The notes beneath the pieces are model-generated. The model did not search any database, was not told the DNA's origin, and was given only the letters and a program-made list of their open reading frames with translations. Shown here one piece after another: positions 45,571-55,652 of a stretch of 64,000 bases of DNA. Numbering within the stretch: the stretch's first letter is position 1; every line of letters starts with the position of its first letter. This DNA comes from Lasiosphaeria ovina (taxonomy: Eukaryota; Ascomycota; Sordariomycetes; Sordariales; Lasiosphaeriaceae): NCBI GenBank assembly GCA_033439765.1, contig JAULSN010000002.1:5828001-5892000 (forward strand), read 5' to 3'. The translations under genes and the position numbers were made by a program.

Positions 45571-47215
45571 TGAACCTAGTGTCTCTGCTGGTCGCTACCA
45601 TTGATGCCGAGATGGCCCCTCTCCAATCGACAGCTGGCGGCCAGCTCGACGTTGACAGCAAGCTGCGTCTCCTCTTCAAGACGAAAGACATGTAGGATAT
45701 GCAGAAAATGCTAGAGCAAGTGACGGGTGCCCTGAACCTGTTGCTGACGGCCTGCAACTGGTAAGGCAGTATTCGAGCCGAATTGCAACATGGCGGTTTT
45801 GCTAATTATCAGCTACTCAGTACCTCGTTATCTGAGCAGCGGGCCTTTCTCGAGACCCGAGATATTCAGCGAGAGTTCAAGAAAATGGACGACGACGCCG
45901 CTTCCATGTTTGTCCACCGAGACGTCGATTCCCTGCAGACCTACCTTAGCCGTACATCCACCACTTCATCAAAACGGTCGCTCGTGTTCGACTTTGACCG
46001 AGAGCTTCTGCCCAGCCCCATATACAGAAAAGTCTTCCAGGGCTCTGTGAGAGCTAGTCTGCGGAAGCCGCAAGGAGGTCTCCCAGTGGTCACGCTGGAG
46101 TCTCTGGCTACAGCGGCTGGCGTCAAACGCACAACACGGCTGCATGAAGCGTGCCTGACTAGAATCCAAGAAACTGTCCAGAAACTTATCCAGAAGGGTG
46201 CCGATATTGAAGCCAAAGATCGACACGGTCGTACGCCACTATATATGGCCGCTCTTGGAGGTGACGAAGCTGTCGTGCGACTGCTTCTTGGGGAAGGGCC
46301 AATATCAACGCAGGTCGAGGTGGTCATACGCCTCTATTCGTGGCCGCCTTTAAAGGTTTCGAGGTAGTTTTACAATTGCTCCTCGAAAGAGATGCCAACA
46401 TTGATTTGACGCCAAATCCGGGATGAGCGGTAGTACGCCACTATTGCAAACCAGTATGGAAGGCCACAAAGCCATCGTACAACTACTCCTTGAGGAAGGG
46501 GGCAACATTGAAGCCACAGATAAATATAGCTATACGCCACTATTACTATCCGTGGAGCAAAGTCACGAAACGGTCGTACAACTACTTCTTGAGAAAGGCG
46601 TCAATACTGAAGCTACAGATCAATTTGGCCATACGCCACTAATGAGAGCCGCGCACCATGATTGCCCGGCAGTTATACAGCTACTGCTTGAGAAAGGAGC
46701 CAATATTGACAGCTGCAGATCAGTCTAGATGTACGCCACTACTAGTGGCTGCGAAGAAAGGTCGCGAGGCAGTAATACAACTGCTTCTTGAGAAAGGGGC
46801 TAATATTGAAGCTGCAGACCAAGTCAGCCGTACGCCGCTATCCAGAGCCGCGGAGGTAGGTCACGAAGTAGTTTTACGAATTCTCCTTGAAAGAGGGGCC
46901 GATATTGAAGCCGGAGCCGTATATAGTCGTAGGCCTCTACATGAGGCCGCGGAAAGAGGTAATGAAGCGTTGATACGAATATTGACAAGATGGCAAATAA
47001 ACAAAGACAGAATTATATATGGCCATACGCCTCTATTGGCGGCCGCAGTTGAGGGTCACGAAGCAATAGTAAGCCTTCTGCTCGAAAAGGGGGCTGAAGT
47101 TAATGTGGTGGGTAACGATGGTCGTACGCCGTTCATGTGGGCTTTGAAGGGAAATCACGAGGCGGTTGCGCGGTTGCTGGAATCTAGAGGTGGTGACCGG
47201 ACTCCTTGTCTCTAG
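45571..47215 (+). pseudogene. Decayed ankyrin-repeat protein gene
   Basis: The remains of a fungal ankyrin protein, of the kind with a helical N-terminal domain found in NACHT/ankyrin accessory genes. An N-terminal fragment starts at 45571 but meets an in-frame TAG at 45691. A plausible intron from 45763 leads into 45833 onwards. The coding frame then continues to about 46298, where it shifts. It shifts again near 46424 (after a stop) and again near 46700, and runs to a stop at 47215. Ten or so ankyrin units are recognisable, with motifs such as GRTPLYMAALGGDEAVVRLL, TPLMRAAHHDCPAVIQLLLE and GHTPLLAAAVEGHEAIVSLL. The breaks fall inside repeats at one-base indels, not at splice sites, so decay rather than introns is the best reading. 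Sequencing errors cannot be excluded. Confidence 0.8.
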
Positions 47216-47649
47216 TCTTACTCGAGGTCCTCTTTGGACACATCAAAGTATGTTTATATGCATGTGGGATAACACAAATTGACACAACTACCAGTATCAA
47301 TATATTGCGTTTCGCTCCGTGCGTTGATATTGTCTCACGAGGGAATTATCCTTGTCTCGCATCCCCAAAGGAGGTGCCTCGGAAGGCAAGCATAAAATTG
47401 TTACTTGCTAAGAATCGAAAGTCCACACCACCTTGTCATGTAAGTCCCCCCCCCATCAAAACATGAAAACTTTCCTACAGCACTAACAAAGACGGGTTCC
47501 AAGCAACAGCATTCCTGGGGATCTATATTTGTGCGCCTATCCCCTTTCGACAACGCCTGCACATCGGGAACTGCTCCTTCGACAAAACCATGAGACTAAA
47601 GACAGGCTAAGGAATATCGACTGAACCCCCGAGTCGCCCGCCCTGTGAT
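47216..47649. other. Intergenic region
   Basis: Nothing recognisable apart from AT-rich flank of the ankyrin relic. Confidence 0.5.
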
Positions 47650-47741
47650 CTACTTCTTCTTGCCGGCCGGGACATCAAGATCGGCTTCCTTGCCCTGGGC
47701 CTCAGCCTCGACGGGCTTCTGTTGGGCTCCGCTGGGCTTGT
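47650..47741 (-). pseudogene. Coding-like C-terminal fragment, minus strand
   Basis: Read on the minus strand, an AG acceptor-like site at 47743-47742 is followed by 30 codons of strongly coding-like sequence (all Lys as AAG, C-ending codons) that end in DVPAGKKK and a TAG. No preceding exon could be found upstream on that strand, where AT/CCAAAT low-complexity sequence follows. It may be a terminal exon of an unrecognised gene or the leftover of a lost one. Confidence 0.3.
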
Positions 47742-47795
47742 CTATTACGCTCTCCCCTGGTTAGACGTCGTCTTCACAGCTGGGGATTTTGGACC

Positions 47796-47832
47796 AAATC
47801 CAAATCCAAACCCAAATCCAAAAAAAAAAAAA
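47796..47832. repeat. CCAAAT repeat and A tract
   Basis: Five imperfect CCAAAT/CCAAAC units followed by twelve A. Low-complexity DNA upstream of the small possible gene. Confidence 0.75.
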
Positions 47833-47953
47833 GGAAAATGGCTCAATGGGCTGCATCATCGAGACCGGCGAGGTTGGGCGTCGTTCTTCTTATCCCCATG
47901 CGACACGCTCGTCGAGGACCATGTGAAGAGGAGACAGGGTCCTCGAATTTGTG

Positions 47954-47961
47954 TATAAATA
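47954..47961 (+). promoter_or_regulatory. TATA box candidate
   Basis: TATAAATA 177 nt upstream of the ATG at 48131, followed by a CT/CA-rich, ATG-free leader with CACCAC repeats. This is a classic layout for an inducible fungal promoter. Confidence 0.45.
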
Positions 47962-48130
47962 CCCACTCGAATCCGCTGCTCTCGGACCTTTTGTTTTCTT
48001 TCATCACCACCACCATCACCACCACAAACCACCATCCTCTCGTCCCTCAAAGTACAACTCTCCCCAAGCCTCTGCCGGCAGATCCAGATCCAAACCCAAA
48101 CCCAGACTTAACCAACGTCCCTCGAACACC

Positions 48131-48220
48131 ATGGCTGACCGCTGCGCCCACCCTGAGTGCAACTCCTGGGCCACCAGCGCTGGACGATACTGCGCCAGCC
48201 GTGAGTTGTCAGTCCCGTGA
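48131..48220 (+). CDS. Possible small gene start, Cys-rich
   Basis: Candidate first exon behind a TATA box and clean leader. It starts MADRCAHPECNSWATSAGRY and holds a Cys-x4-Cys-x10-Cys pattern, then GTGAGT at 48200, a good 5' splice site. Read through, the frame ends at 48220. I could not find a convincing second exon. The Cys spacing is reminiscent of the zinc-binding N-terminus of the kinase 550 nt downstream, so this may be an alternative first exon of that gene, a duplicated fragment, or an independent short peptide. Weak call. Confidence 0.3.
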   Translation: MADRCAHPECNSWATSAGRYCASRELSVP

Positions 48221-48677
48221 TTCGGGCTCCCATCCCTCTTCTTGTGTAACTACAAGTGCGTTGCCGCGGGATGGAGCCATGAATGGGGCGAGCTCCGTGT
48301 TTGCTGCACGTGCCGAAGGGGGCTATTTATTGAGAAGGCGTCAGAGCCAGACTGTCGGGTCGCTGGGCCCAATCCGAACGGTCGGATTCTGGAAGAATGC
48401 AAGGAACTTGTCGGCGCTCAACGCTTTGCGATGAACAACCAATCGCGAGTGGTTCAACTGTCGTTTCACTGTGGAGGTTCGCCGGCCAGCGGTGAACCTT
48501 TTCAACGCCCCACCTCCCTCCCCCCCCTCCCCGGGAAGCTGGCCGGCTTATGACCTACATATCTTACCTACCACGCGCATCTGCTCATTGATTCCTCACG
48601 GACACGGTGCCAGTGCAATTGCAATCTCGCCCATTCGCTCCCGCATTCCCAGTCCCCGAGATTCACATGCCATAAAA
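48221..48677. other. Intergenic / kinase gene leader
   Basis: No gene supported. Contains the likely promoter or leader of the APH-type kinase and possibly an intron of the small upstream gene. Confidence 0.45.
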
Positions 48678-50288
48678 ATGACCTTGTGGTGGTGTGACTG
48701 GGCGGATTGCTCGCAGCCCGCTGTGCAAAGGGCCGGCGACTGTCTGTTGTGTGAGAGGCATCTCTGTCAAACTCACCTACGAGAGCCGTGGCATGAATGT
48801 CCCAAGCCGGAGGTAGGTAGGCACGGGCTTCACGCATCCATTCTTCCCATGAGCCGAGCCGGGCAGCAACCCCGCCCTGTACCTATCTATAGCTAGCCCG
48901 CTGACATTTGGTCTGTTGGGGGGGGGTTTTCCTAGGAAGACTGGGCGGCATACTCTGCGCAGTATGTAGCCACCGAGGCTCGCCAGATGGCCGGCCTCTG
49001 CAGCAAGATCAATGGCCCTGAACTTTGCCGCCGCGCGTCGGACATGCGGAGTGGAATCCCCTGCACCATAGACCTGTCGGCAGCGAGCCTGTCGGCCATG
49101 ATGGGCGGCCAGAACTGCCACGCCGAGCTCTTGTTTGGCGACGGCGTGGCGTGGCTCGCGCGGTTCCGCTTGGCCACCAAAGTCACGTCGCCGCCGACAG
49201 TGGCCCGCGACTACATTCTGGCCAGCGAGGTCGCCACACTGTCTTTTCTGCACGCCCAGACCCGCGTCCCCGTGCCGCGCGTCTTTGGCTGGGCGCGAGA
49301 GGGCGACCCGGACAACCGTGTCGGGGTCGGATACGTGCTGATGGAGAAGCTGGCGGGGAAGCCCCTGGACTGGCCGGCGCTGGCCGGACAGCAGAAGGAA
49401 TGGATCATGCAGCAGCTCGTCGACATCTTCCTCGAGCTCGAGAGACACCCGTTTGATAGGCTTGGGTCTATCGTCAGCCGGCTGCCGGTGGGGAACGGCA
49501 GCAGAGCGGGGACTGGTGGCGATGGCCATGGCGGCGGCGGCGGCGGCGGCGGCGGCGATGATGCGGCTTTCGAAATTCAAGGCATCGCTCACCACGCCAC
49601 CTTCGACACGGCAGCGAAACAGCCGCTGGGCCCGTTTACTTCGTCCCCCGAGGCGGCGCGTGCCCTAGTCGAGGCTTACCTGGCCATGATTTTGCACGGC
49701 GAGATGGGTGCCGACAAGAACTCGCCCGTCGACGTCTTTCTCACGCACCGTTTCCGCCTCGACATCATTGAAAATCTCTGGCCGCCGAAAACGTGGCAGC
49801 TAGATGGAAAAAAGGAGGACTTCTTTCTCAAGCACCCAGACGATAAGGGTGATCACATTCTTGTCGACGATGCCTTCAATATCGTGGGCATAATCGACTG
49901 GGAGTGGACCCAAACAGTGTCACGAGAAGAGGCATTCTCCTCGCCATGCCTCATGTGGCCCGTGGGTCGGTTTTATAGGGGAGACAACGAGTTGTCGGGC
50001 GACGAGGATCGGTTTGCTGCCATGTTTCGCGAGCGTGGGCGGCCGGACCTCGCCGATCTTGTGGTGCAGGGTAGGAAAGTGCAGAGATTCTTCTTTGCCT
50101 TTGGGCCCGGGGGCGGAGCACACGATAGCCAGAAGACATTTGAGGACCTGTTCGACGGTCTCCGTTCAGCTTTTGCAGGCAAAGACCGAGGAGGCTGGGA
50201 CGAGTGGAAGGCTGAGGCTCTCGAGCGCTACAAGGGTGACGCGCGCCTGAGAAAACTGCTGTATGGGGAGATAACCGGTACCAGCTAA
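48678..50288 (+). CDS. APH-family kinase with N-terminal zinc-binding module
   Basis: Aminoglycoside-phosphotransferase-fold protein of a large fungal family of unknown substrate; antibiotic resistance is not implied. Exons 48678-48812 and 48936-50288 give 495 residues. Residues 1-45 form a small Cys/His module (WWCDWADCSQPAV, GDCLLCERHLCQTHL, HECP) seen at the start of related proteins. The kinase core starts ~95: NCHAELLFGDGVAWLARFRL and EVATLSFLHAQTRVPVPRVF form the N-lobe, VGVGYVLMEKLAGKPLDW the hinge. The catalytic segment reads HPDDKGDHILVDD and then IVGIIDWEWTQTV, where the usual HGDLHPGN-type loop is altered as in this subfamily; IIDWEW supplies the metal-binding Asp. An Asp/Gly insert with nine Gly (around 49530-49558) interrupts the middle. 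The upstream candidate exon at 48131 could be an alternative start. Family call firm, activity uncertain. Confidence 0.85.
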
Positions 50289-50591
50289 CCTATTGGGCGT
50301 GATGGTGTATATTCGAAATTGGGGTATAGACAATGAGATAGAACATCAAAATGCAGCCCAAGGAGTTAAATTCGATGAAGAAACCCGTACGCCCAGCCAG
50401 TATATCTATGTGCGTCCATGTTCTTCTATGCCACCTCCAAAAAAGACTCCCAAATTCCCCCCAAGCTCCTCGCTAGGTATCTACGCATCTATGCTGTAAG
50501 CAAGCCAAAAATAAGAAGAAGAAAAAGAAACCTGCACATCTATCCTGTTACCGGCAGCCTTATCCCAGAAGATATCTCACCACCAGCCCCT
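50289..50591. other. Convergent 3' intergenic region
   Basis: Short AT-rich spacer between kinase and 7-TM gene; no gene seen. Confidence 0.6.
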
Positions 50592-51467
50592 TCAATACGA
50601 CCCTCCACCATCCCTCTGGCGGCCCGTCATCTCGACCTCGTCCGCAGGGCGGCCGGCCGGCGCGTTGTAGGCGGGGGACGCCTTCTGCAGCGTCAGGCCG
50701 ACGGCCTCGATGATGGCGACGGTGGCCATCTCCATGACGATGGCCATGCCAATAAGATAGTGGGGGTAATTTGGCGAGCCGCCGAAGCTCCTGAAATTCG
50801 GGTCTGACCCGAACGTGGCCATGGCGGAGAAGACGATGCGCACGAGCAGGAACGGCAGCGCGAGCCCGACGGCCAGCAGCAGCCTGCGCTCGCCGGCGGC
50901 GACGTGGCCGACGTGCGCGGCGGCGGCGAGCGTGACACCGACGAGGATGGCGTAGCCGGCGATCAGCAGCCCGAGGCCGGCCTTGGACTCGGCCGGGATC
51001 GAGTACGCCGGCGGTGCTTGGCCCTGGGCTTGGCCGTCGAAGGCCTTGGAGACGGCGTCGCCCAGCTTGGTTCCGCCGACGATGCCGAGGATCAGGCCGA
51101 CGAGCACGACGAGCTGCACGAGGCGCAGGGTGCGCGGCTCGACGACGGCGTAGCCGGTGCCCTGGCGGGCGATGCCGCCGAGCACGCGGCCGATGAGCGC
51201 CAGCATGACGAGCACCAGGGCCGAGATGCCGATGGACAGCAGCGTGGCGGCGCCGACGATGAGGCCGACGTTGGTCGGGTCGTTGATGGTGGCCAGCTGC
51301 AGCGCGCTGCCGAGGATGCGGGCGACGGAGAAGACGACCAGGAACAGCCAGCCGGCGTTGCGGCCGAAGCCGTGGCGCAGGGCTAGTGTGACGGCCACAG
51401 CCAGCGCCGGCACGTAGACCACGATGGTGCCGATGGCGATGCGGTCGAGGTCGGTCAGGTTGGCCAT
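50592..51467 (-). CDS. Seven-TM membrane protein, DUF7702-like
   Basis: Single-exon protein of 291 residues with about seven hydrophobic helices: ~9-30, ~38-58, ~68-92, ~115-135, ~165-186, ~193-215 and ~235-258. Conserved-looking phrases are GWLFLVVFSVARILGSALQL and VRIVFSAMATFG in helices 2 and 6. This layout matches a fungal family of plasma-membrane-like proteins (DUF7702) with no known ligand or function, resembling but not homologous in evident motif to receptor-type 7-TM proteins. The C-terminus is a short polar tail (ADEVEMTGRQRDGGGSY). The start ATG at 51467 begins just before helix 1. Very GC-rich, unlike its AT-richer flanks. Upstream lies the segment that is duplicated at 55 kb. 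Confidence 0.8.
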   Translation of the reverse strand: MANLTDLDRIAIGTIVVYVPALAVAVTLALRHGFGRNAGWLFLVVFSVARILGSALQLATINDPTNVGLIVGAATLLSIGISALVLVMLALIGRVLGGIARQGTGYAVVEPRTLRLVQLVVLVGLILGIVGGTKLGDAVSKAFDGQAQGQAPPAYSIPAESKAGLGLLIAGYAILVGVTLAAAAHVGHVAAGERRLLLAVGLALPFLLVRIVFSAMATFGSDPNFRSFGGSPNYPHYLIGMAIVMEMATVAIIEAVGLTLQKASPAYNAPAGRPADEVEMTGRQRDGGGSY

Positions 51468-51610
51468 GTTGGCGGTCGGTTATATAAGACCTAGCTCACG
51501 ATGGTGGTGGATGTGAGGCTGGTACCAGATGGTGATGATGATGGCCCGATGGTGATCCAAGTGCGAGTGAGCCAACAACAACAGCAAGACGTGCCGAAGC
51601 GGCTGCTTTT

Positions 51611-52520
51611 ATGCATTTGTTCAAGACGAGCCATGATGGCGGCGACGCTTGTCCTCTATGCTTTTTTTTCTTCCTCTTTTTTTCCTTCTTTCATTCAGCC
51701 ACGCAGAATCGCGGCGTATGACTGGACTGGACTGGTCTGGACTGAACCCATTTGGTGTTTGGTGGCTCCCTCGAGAGTGGGAAAGCGAGCAATCCGACTC
51801 GGTGCTACCATGCTATACGTAATCCCTGGGAGACGGCAAATCGGCAAGTGCTCGGATAGGCTGACGGTCTGACCGATTCCATGTGTCCCTCGCCGCAGCA
51901 CGGCACGGCACCAGCCATTACAGTGGAGGGATCAAAAAGTGAGCCCGGCCGGGCCAATCAATCACGCAGCCTGCCTACCATGCACCACCGGAATTTCCAT
52001 CGATTCTTGTTGCCGTCGTTGGGGAAAATGTAAAAAATAAAATTAAAAAATGTGAATCTGAAAAAAGAGTCTGAATCTAGCAGGTATGTACAGTACAGGT
52101 GCAGTACGTAGTGGATGGAGCGTGGTAAAGGATGCGTTGCGTTGCGTTGCCTGGCAATCCCTCCCGATTCAAGACGTTTAAACATACGCGAAGCCAGCCA
52201 ACTAACAGCTTTGGTGAGTACCGCTGCCAAGACTGTTAACCGGCTTGGCGACAGGCACTCCCGACAGACGATATCCGCACTCTTTTCTGTGGAGCTGGAG
52301 CCGAGCTGTCGGGAATACCTTAAGGGTTAGGGACGAATGGTTGGGATGGGGGGCAACGTTCCATGTCATGTCATGTCATTGAGACGAGATCTCGTCACAT
52401 TCTAGAATGTTTGCGTGCAGAGGGTCTCCGCTGTCTAATACGATTGTTTAAACGACGCCGGCTCTGTGATTGGTATGAAGGTGCGGTGTAGGTGTGGCGA
52501 AGCGTTGGATGACGACCCGA
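51611..52520 (+). repeat. Diverged duplicated segment, copy 1
   Basis: Shares an ordered series of blocks with 55001-55652: GTTCAAGACGAGCCATGATG, CTCGAGAGT..AAAGCGAG.AATCCGAC, GGCAA.TCGGCAAG, GATAGGCTG, GTGAG.ACC.C.GCCAAGACTGT, CTGTCGGGAA and GGCGAAG.GTTGGATGACGAC. It lies upstream of the 7-TM gene. The copies differ by many substitutions and indels, and copy 1 is about 250 nt longer. Confidence 0.65.
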
Positions 52521-54164
52521 GTGAAGATCATCGCCCGAATGAATGGGCAACTGACTAGCCCGGCCAACTGGTTTGCACTTGACAGGACGCCCCAAAGCTT
52601 ACGTGCGTAGGGCAGCGCAACTGACGAACGAAGCGACACTAGTTATCTTAGCCATGAAGACGAGACTGCTTCTCGGGTGACACGACGGAAGGCGTAGGTC
52701 GACCAGACTAATTTTTCAGCGTTTCGTAGCGCTGACTTTACATACCAAGGGAACGGGTTTAACTAAAAAGTTGCTAAACCCGTAGAGTTGCCTTAGTTGC
52801 CTGGGCTTTTTAGTTGCGGCACCTGGATTACCAGTACTTACCTACGTAAGGTACTTACCTACTTAAGGTACTTACCTAACGAGAACTCCTTTTTTCAAAT
52901 TCTGGGAACCTGTCAAATAATGGAACCCTTTATTCCCCGGATCTCTCTTCGGGACAATGCCGACCAGGCAGCAATTTAGAAGCTCTGAAGAAGGCACATG
53001 CTTACCTTACGCGAGAGCTCGGGCGTGAACACACCAGCTGTTCCAAGGGCACCTAACGGTGAACTGATGATATTTGATTTCCTTGCGACCCGCAAGGCTT
53101 GAAACTGGAGTCGGAAACCAAGTATTTACCTGGCCGAATTTTCAAACGTTGGATGCGAAAACTCCAGAGACCCGGTGTATCATTATTGAAGGATGAAGCC
53201 GTATTTAGGTTGAAAAAGGGCCAATTTGGCCCGACAAGTTGGCTTGTTTACTTGATCTTTTTCGATTTGACTAGGCGGTGGGAAATATTCGCCCGGCCTT
53301 ATAAATCTTGAGTAGCAGAGAAGCCTAGTTCTAGGTGGGTATCAATCCGGTCTTGGAAAACGTAACCTCAAAAAAGAAGATGCCACTTGTGATCCTTTTA
53401 GATTAGAAAGTTTACTTTCTAATGAGAGAAGTTGTCCCGTCGAGCTTCAAGAGAGAAAAAAAAATGCCCCAAAAGGTATGGATCAATAATTTGCATTTAT
53501 TTGATTTGCATTGTTGCCGGCCTTGTCAGACCAACGTTCCCCGCTCACACCGGAAATCTCAAGCAGGCGCCCCTCCCAGAGTCCCAACGGTTGTTGTGGC
53601 ATGGCCCGTCATCAAGCAAAGAGCAGGCTTACTCTGTGAGCCACCGCCACGTTGGGAGACACCCATTGGGCTCGTGGCAGGGATTGTCAAGTAATATTTG
53701 ATTACCGGTAATGCTAAAAACACCAAAAATAGGATCACCAATCACCCCCTCCGTCCCCGGGCGGCCGAAATCAGTTTCACCATCGGCGGCGAAGCCTGGA
53801 TCATGAGCGTCAGCGTTGAGACCGACCCTCTCGACAAGCTAGCCCAGCGGATCGTATTCCAGTCACCAACCAACAAACAAGGCTTGGCCGGCTAAGTAGC
53901 AATAAACTAATTAACTACAAGAAGGCGCCTTTATCCTCGATAAGTTCCCAAGCAAGATCTCATCACAATCAAACCCAAACAAGCCGCCAACCACCACCAC
54001 ATCTCCCCCCAGCCTAACGCCTCTTTTGTCTGAATTGTTCTGCCTCCAAGCAAAATAGAACCCCACCTCCCCCTCCCACGCGTCGTCGACTCAAAAGGAC
54101 CAACGCCACCGTCTGCAACCACTGAAAGTTTTACCAAACCTTTCTCAACCCATTGCCATCATGT

Positions 54165-54188
54165 GCCATTGCCATTGCCATTGCCATT
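54165..54188. repeat. (GCCATT)4 repeat
   Basis: Four perfect GCCATT hexamers. Confidence 0.9.
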
Positions 54189-55000
54189 GTCAGGCCACGC
54201 CATGCCGTATCTGCAGGCGTACCTTCGACCTACCCGTCCTTTGCCCAAAGAGTAAAACTGCTCACCCTTGTCATCTTGCTGCGTCGGCGAATCTGGGCAC
54301 GCAGCACGGCCATCAATGCACAGCAGCCCAAGAGTGAACTAATTGCCTACCTACCTACCTACCGGGGCAATGTAGTGTGATAGATAAAATGAGGGGGAGG
54401 AGGGGTGTATAATGTTATTCCCCCCCCTGGAGACACGGGCTTTGCGGGATTGGAACAGCCCAGGAGTTTGGCTCACAGAGCAGTTGTTGGGTGACGGGGA
54501 TTCCTTTTTTTTTTTTTTAAGAATAATTTGATTTCTGGCCGGCTGGGCTGGCTAATTACTTGAGGGGCTTTTCGCTGCAGAATATAGAGGGAAACCTGAG
54601 TGACACTGAACTATCTACCTAGAATGGCTGGCCACTAGAAGTAGAAGTGATCGTCTAGTTAACAAACTCGTTTTGGGACTCAACAACACTGTCCCTGTTC
54701 CCCTTATATCTTTTTGCGACTACCGGTATATCGGTGCTGTTAATTAGGTGGCTTGATGTCTTGTTTCTCTGCGAGATCTTTATATCTGCCGCACTTGTCT
54801 GGGTAGAGAGCGTTACCTCTCGTGGCTGTTGGTATGTCCGCAGCAAGGAAATTCTTCACCAACCCTAATTATTACCCCAAAGCCGTAGTCACAAGATAGA
54901 TCACCATACATGGGCCAGGTACTTCATCTGACTTTCTTCTAACTTGGTTTGCCGACATGGCAGTCCTACTAATCTTTATTTATAACTCTAATGACTGCTT

Positions 55001-55652
55001 ATGGACTTGTTCCAGACGAGCCACGATGCCGGTGTTGAAGCTTTTCCTTCCGCTACAGAGACAAAGTGACGTGTGACTGGCCTCTTTTCGAGGCTGTCAA
55101 GTCAGGTGAAACGGAGTCTCCTACTATTGTTGGAGGTTTGGTGCCTCGAGAGTCGAAAGCGAGGAATCCGACGCAGTGTGTTACTGCAAAACTGGGGAGG
55201 TGGCAAGTCGGCAAGAGCCCTGATAGGCTGGCTGGAGATGCCGTCCTTGCCGTGGCCTTATTTCCCAGATCCGTCCAATGTGTGAGTGGTCAACTGAGTA
55301 TTCCGTACCCATTGTGAAATTGGGTGAGCACCACCGCCAAGACTGTCAAAATCTGGCTTGGCAGCCCTCAATATCGACCGCAGTTGAACGTGTAGACATC
55401 CTTGCCTTGATCCTCAGGCAGTCCACAGTTCCTTCTCTTTGTGGAATGGAACCAAACTGTCGGGAAAAGGACCCGGAAATAGTAAAAAACAAACCCTCGT
55501 AAAGTCGGCCGAGTCCCCGTTATTTTTGTTCTAGAAGACTCAGAGAAGAAAATGGCCCGACCCGATGGCAAGACCATGCTGCTTTTGGTTGGAATGATGA
55601 CTGGCATCCATGTGCCTGCCGTTGGCGTGGGGCGAAGTGTTGGATGACGACA
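55001..55652 (+). repeat. Diverged duplicated segment, copy 2
   Basis: Second copy, same orientation and same block order as 51611-52520, about 3.4 kb downstream. It has no coding gene beside it. Example matches: CAGACGAGCCACGATG at 55013, CTCGAGAGTCGAAAGCGAGG at 55146, GGCAAGTCGGCAAGAGC at 55202, CCGCCAAGACTGTC at 55335, GGCGAAGTGTTGGATGACGA at 55631. Confidence 0.65.

Noticed and set aside
48131..48812. Joining the Cys-rich exon at 48131 directly to the APH kinase
   Set aside because: A junction at the acceptor near 48714 keeps frame but would remove the first Cys pair of the kinase module and create a hybrid not matching the family; left as a possibility only.
53704..53895. Short coding-like frame (phrases RAAEISFTIGGEAW and SVETDPLDKLAQ)
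   Set aside because: GC rises locally, but there is no family resemblance, good start or splice-linked second exon; not enough to annotate.
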